DNA from: Pseudomonas sp. LS44
GTDB lineage: Bacteria > Pseudomonadota > Gammaproteobacteria > Pseudomonadales > Pseudomonadaceae
Length of the DNA stretch: 64,000 nucleotides
Direction: 5' to 3'
Assembly (NCBI RefSeq): GCF_024730785.1
Contig: NZ_CP102830.1
Location: 3,224,001 to 3,288,000 of the forward strand
Both the position numbers and the translations under genes were made by a program. Under the pieces are notes generated by a model. The model did no database searches. It worked only from the letters and a program-made list of their open reading frames with translations, and was not told where the DNA came from. Shown here piece after piece: positions 62,101-64,000 of this stretch (the first letter of the stretch is position 1; every line of letters starts with the position of its first letter).

Positions 62101-62149
62101 GCGGGTTTCACCCGCCCTACGTAGCTCGCGTAGGGCGGGTGAAACCCGC
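62101..62149. repeat. Perfect 21-bp palindrome (GCGGGTTTCACCCGCCC)
   Basis: Arms 62101-62121 and 62129-62149 around a seven-base centre, next to the end of the ABC ATPase gene. The CCCTACG...CGTAGGG core relates it to the other GTAGG/CCTAC-containing repeats but in inside-out order. Confidence 0.85.
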
Positions 62150-62155
62150 GTCGCC

Positions 62156-62923
62156 TCAGTGCAGGATCTGCCCGAGGAACAGTTTGGTCCGCTCATTCTG
62201 TGGATTGTCGAAGAAGGAAGTGGGTTCGTTTTCTTCGACGATCTCGCCCTTGTCCATGAAAATCACCCGGTCCGCCACGGTGCGGGCAAAACCCATTTCA
62301 TGGGTCACACAGAGCATGGTCATGCCATCGTGCGCCAGGCCGACCATGGTATCCAACACTTCCTTGACCATTTCCGGATCGAGCGCCGAGGTCGGCTCGT
62401 CGAACAGCATGATCTTCGGCTTCATGCACAGCGCGCGGGCAATCGCCACGCGCTGCTGCTGGCCGCCGGAGAGCTGGCCCGGGAACTTCAGCGCCTGCTC
62501 AGGAATGCGCACCCGCTCCAGATAATGCATGGCAATTTCCTCGGCCTTGCGCTTGGGTAGCTGGCGCACCCACATCGGCGCCAAGGTGCAGTTCTGCAGC
62601 ACGGTGAGGTGCGGGAACAGGTTGAAATGCTGGAACACCATGCCGACTTCACGACGGATCGCCTCGATCTGCTTGAGGTCGCTGGTCAACTCGGTGCCAT
62701 CGACCACGATACGCCCCTGCTGGTGTTCTTCCAGGCGATTGATGCAGCGGATGGTGGTCGACTTGCCTGAACCGGACGGCCCGCACAGCACAATGCGCTC
62801 ACCCTGGCGGACGTTTAGGTTGATGTCCTTGAGCACGTGGAACTGGCCATACCATTTGTTCACGCCCTGGAGCTGGATGATCGGCTCACCGGTGGCGGGT
62901 TGCTTCTGAATCGCTTCGCTCAT
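62156..62923 (-). CDS. Polar amino acid ABC transporter, ATP-binding subunit
   Basis: 255-residue ATPase of the GlnQ/AapP type. Walker [10 protein letters not shown] near residue 49, signature [15 protein letters not shown], Walker [17 protein letters not shown] 62923 has GGAG seven bases upstream. It follows a permease gene by ten bases and should energise uptake of polar or acidic amino acids. The family cannot tell the exact substrate; general L-amino acid (AapJQMP) is the closest match by operon partner. Confidence 0.92.
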   Translation of the reverse strand: MSEAIQKQPATGEPIIQLQGVNKWYGQFHVLKDINLNVRQGERIVLCGPSGSGKSTTIRCINRLEEHQQGRIVVDGTELTSDLKQIEAIRREVGMVFQHFNLFPHLTVLQNCTLAPMWVRQLPKRKAEEIAMHYLERVRIPEQALKFPGQLSGGQQQRVAIARALCMKPKIMLFDEPTSALDPEMVKEVLDTMVGLAHDGMTMLCVTHEMGFARTVADRVIFMDKGEIVEENEPTSFFDNPQNERTKLFLGQILH

Positions 62924-62933
62924 CACTTCACTC

Positions 62934-64000
62934 CTAACGCTTGTGGCCGGTGTCCAGCTTGTGCTCCAGATGCATGGAGTAGCGGGACATGCTGAAACAG
63001 AACACCCAATAAATCAGCGCGGCGAATACATAACCCTCGGTGGACATGCCCAGCCATTTCGGATCGGTAGCCGCCTGTTTGATGCTGTTGAGCAGGTCGA
63101 ACAGGCCGATGATGATGACCAGACTGGTGTCCTTGAACAGCGCGATGAAGGTGTTGACGATCCCCGGAATCACCAGCTTCAGCGCCTGCGGGAGGATCAC
63201 CAGTCCGGTGCTGCGCCAGTAACCAAGGCCGAGCGCACTGGCGGCCTCGTACTGGCCCTTGGGAATCGCCTGCAGACCGCCGCGCACCACTTCGGCGACG
63301 TACGCGGCCTCGAACAGAATCACCATGATCAGCGCCCGCAGCAGCTTATCCAGGCCCATGCCTTCGGGAAGGAACAGCGGCAGCATCACCGACGACATGA
63401 ACAGCACGGTGATCAGCGGCACCCCGCGCCAGAACTCGATGGTGGTGACGCAGATGACCTTGATCGCCGGCATGTCCGAACGCCGCCCGAGGGCCAGCAG
63501 GATGCCCAGCGGCAAGGCGCCGGTGATGCCGACATAGGCGATCACCAGGGTCAGCATCAGGCCGCCCCAGCGGCTGGTCGGCACCTCTTCCAGGCCCGGC
63601 CCGCCATGCAGCAGCCAGTAGGCCAGCAGCGGGTAGATCACCAGAAAACCGATGCCGTACCAGGCCTTGTGCCGCAGCATCGGCAGGAACAGCGGCGCCG
63701 CGCCGATAATCGCCACCCACACAGTGAGATCGACGCGCCAGCGTTGCTCGCTGGGGTAGAAGCCGTACATGAACTGGCCGAAACGTTCCTTGACGAACAC
63801 CCAGCAGGCGCCCTCGCCCGTACAGTCGGCACGGGTGCTACCGACCCAGTCGGCCTGCAGGAACGCCCAGTTGATGATTGGCGGCACGATCAGCCACAGC
63901 AGATACAGCGCCAATGCAGTCAGCAACACATGCAGCGGGCTGGCGAACAGGTTGTCGCGCAGCCAAGCCATGGGGCCGAAGACGGTACGCGGTGCCGGCC
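62934..64000 (-). CDS. Polar amino acid ABC transporter permease, AapM-like (5' end missing)
   Basis: His/Glu/Gln/Arg/opine-type permease with the EAA-like loop [20 protein letters not shown] and several membrane segments. 345 residues follow the ATG at 63971, but the frame is open to the window edge (PAPRTVFGP before it) and AapM-type proteins begin a little further upstream, so the true start is probably outside. The extra periplasmic segment with a CTGEGACW pair of cysteines is typical of AapM rather than of short GlnP-type permeases. Confidence 0.88.
   Translation of the reverse strand, partial: PAPRTVFGPMAWLRDNLFASPLHVLLTALALYLLWLIVPPIINWAFLQADWVGSTRADCTGEGACWVFVKERFGQFMYGFYPSEQRWRVDLTVWVAIIGAAPLFLPMLRHKAWYGIGFLVIYPLLAYWLLHGGPGLEEVPTSRWGGLMLTLVIAYVGITGALPLGILLALGRRSDMPAIKVICVTTIEFWRGVPLITVLFMSSVMLPLFLPEGMGLDKLLRALIMVILFEAAYVAEVVRGGLQAIPKGQYEAASALGLGYWRSTGLVILPQALKLVIPGIVNTFIALFKDTSLVIIIGLFDLLNSIKQAATDPKWLGMSTEGYVFAALIYWVFCFSMSRYSMHLEHKLDTGHKR

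Overview
The window is a GC-rich gammaproteobacterial chromosome segment whose content and gene order match Pseudomonas. This rests on the run der-bamB-yfgM-hisS-ispG-rodZ-pilF-rlmN-ndk-isc, then cysE-trmJ-suhB, secFD-yajC-tgt-queA, tRNA-Leu, and lptFG/pepA-holC-valS. Inverted GTAGGAGCG...CGCTCCTAC repeats of the Pseudomonas REP type support it. The species cannot be fixed from the sequence alone. There are no rRNA genes, CRISPR arrays or complete insertion sequences.

Layout. 1-4.1 kb: the 3' part of xseA, an M23 peptidase and leuA on the plus strand; leuA is preceded by a Leu-rich mini-ORF that may be an attenuator leader. 4.1-23.0 kb: a long minus-strand block with an omega-amidase-like nitrilase and a methionine-type aminotransferase, then der to ndk (translation, outer membrane, isoprenoid, cell shape and pilus functions), the complete ISC iron-sulfur operon iscRSUA-hscBA-fdx-iscX with a well-matched IscR site over its promoter, then cysE and trmJ. 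suhB diverges at 23.1 kb. 24-30 kb: a glycine-zipper protein, secDF-yajC and the queuosine genes tgt and queA, all on the minus strand.

30.16-36.78 kb is the accessory part. A tRNA-Leu(CAA) gene has been used as the attachment site of a compact 6.5 kb element. In order it holds a tyrosine integrase, an unknown protein, an AlpA-like regulator, a TOPRIM primase-like protein, a P-loop ATPase/helicase-like protein, a small protein with a TubC-like N-terminus and a Cys/His cluster, and a zinc-ribbon protein. Several of these genes overlap by ATGA. The element ends at a degraded copy of the tRNA 3' end. It carries a 22-bp direct repeat near both ends (candidate integrase arm sites) and a 27-nt-arm nested palindrome of AGGACAT-type units at the end of the ATPase gene (candidate replication origin or regulatory hairpin). 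It has no visible capsid, packaging or conjugation genes, so it resembles a minimal satellite or integrative replicon. This is the most novel part of the window.

36.8-64 kb returns to core and semi-core genes: a cold-shock protein, an RDD membrane protein, lptG/lptF, pepA-holC-valS, a small winged-helix protein, rlmF, sbcCD, a YjeH-type amino acid exporter, a LysR/pirin/tandem YcaC cluster, yejK, a DUF4344-type metalloprotease, two GST-like proteins, a GIY-YIG protein, phosphatidylcholine synthase, and the ATPase and truncated permease of a polar amino acid ABC transporter. Palindromic intergenic repeats of at least three related families punctuate the gaps in this part and around 4-5 kb.
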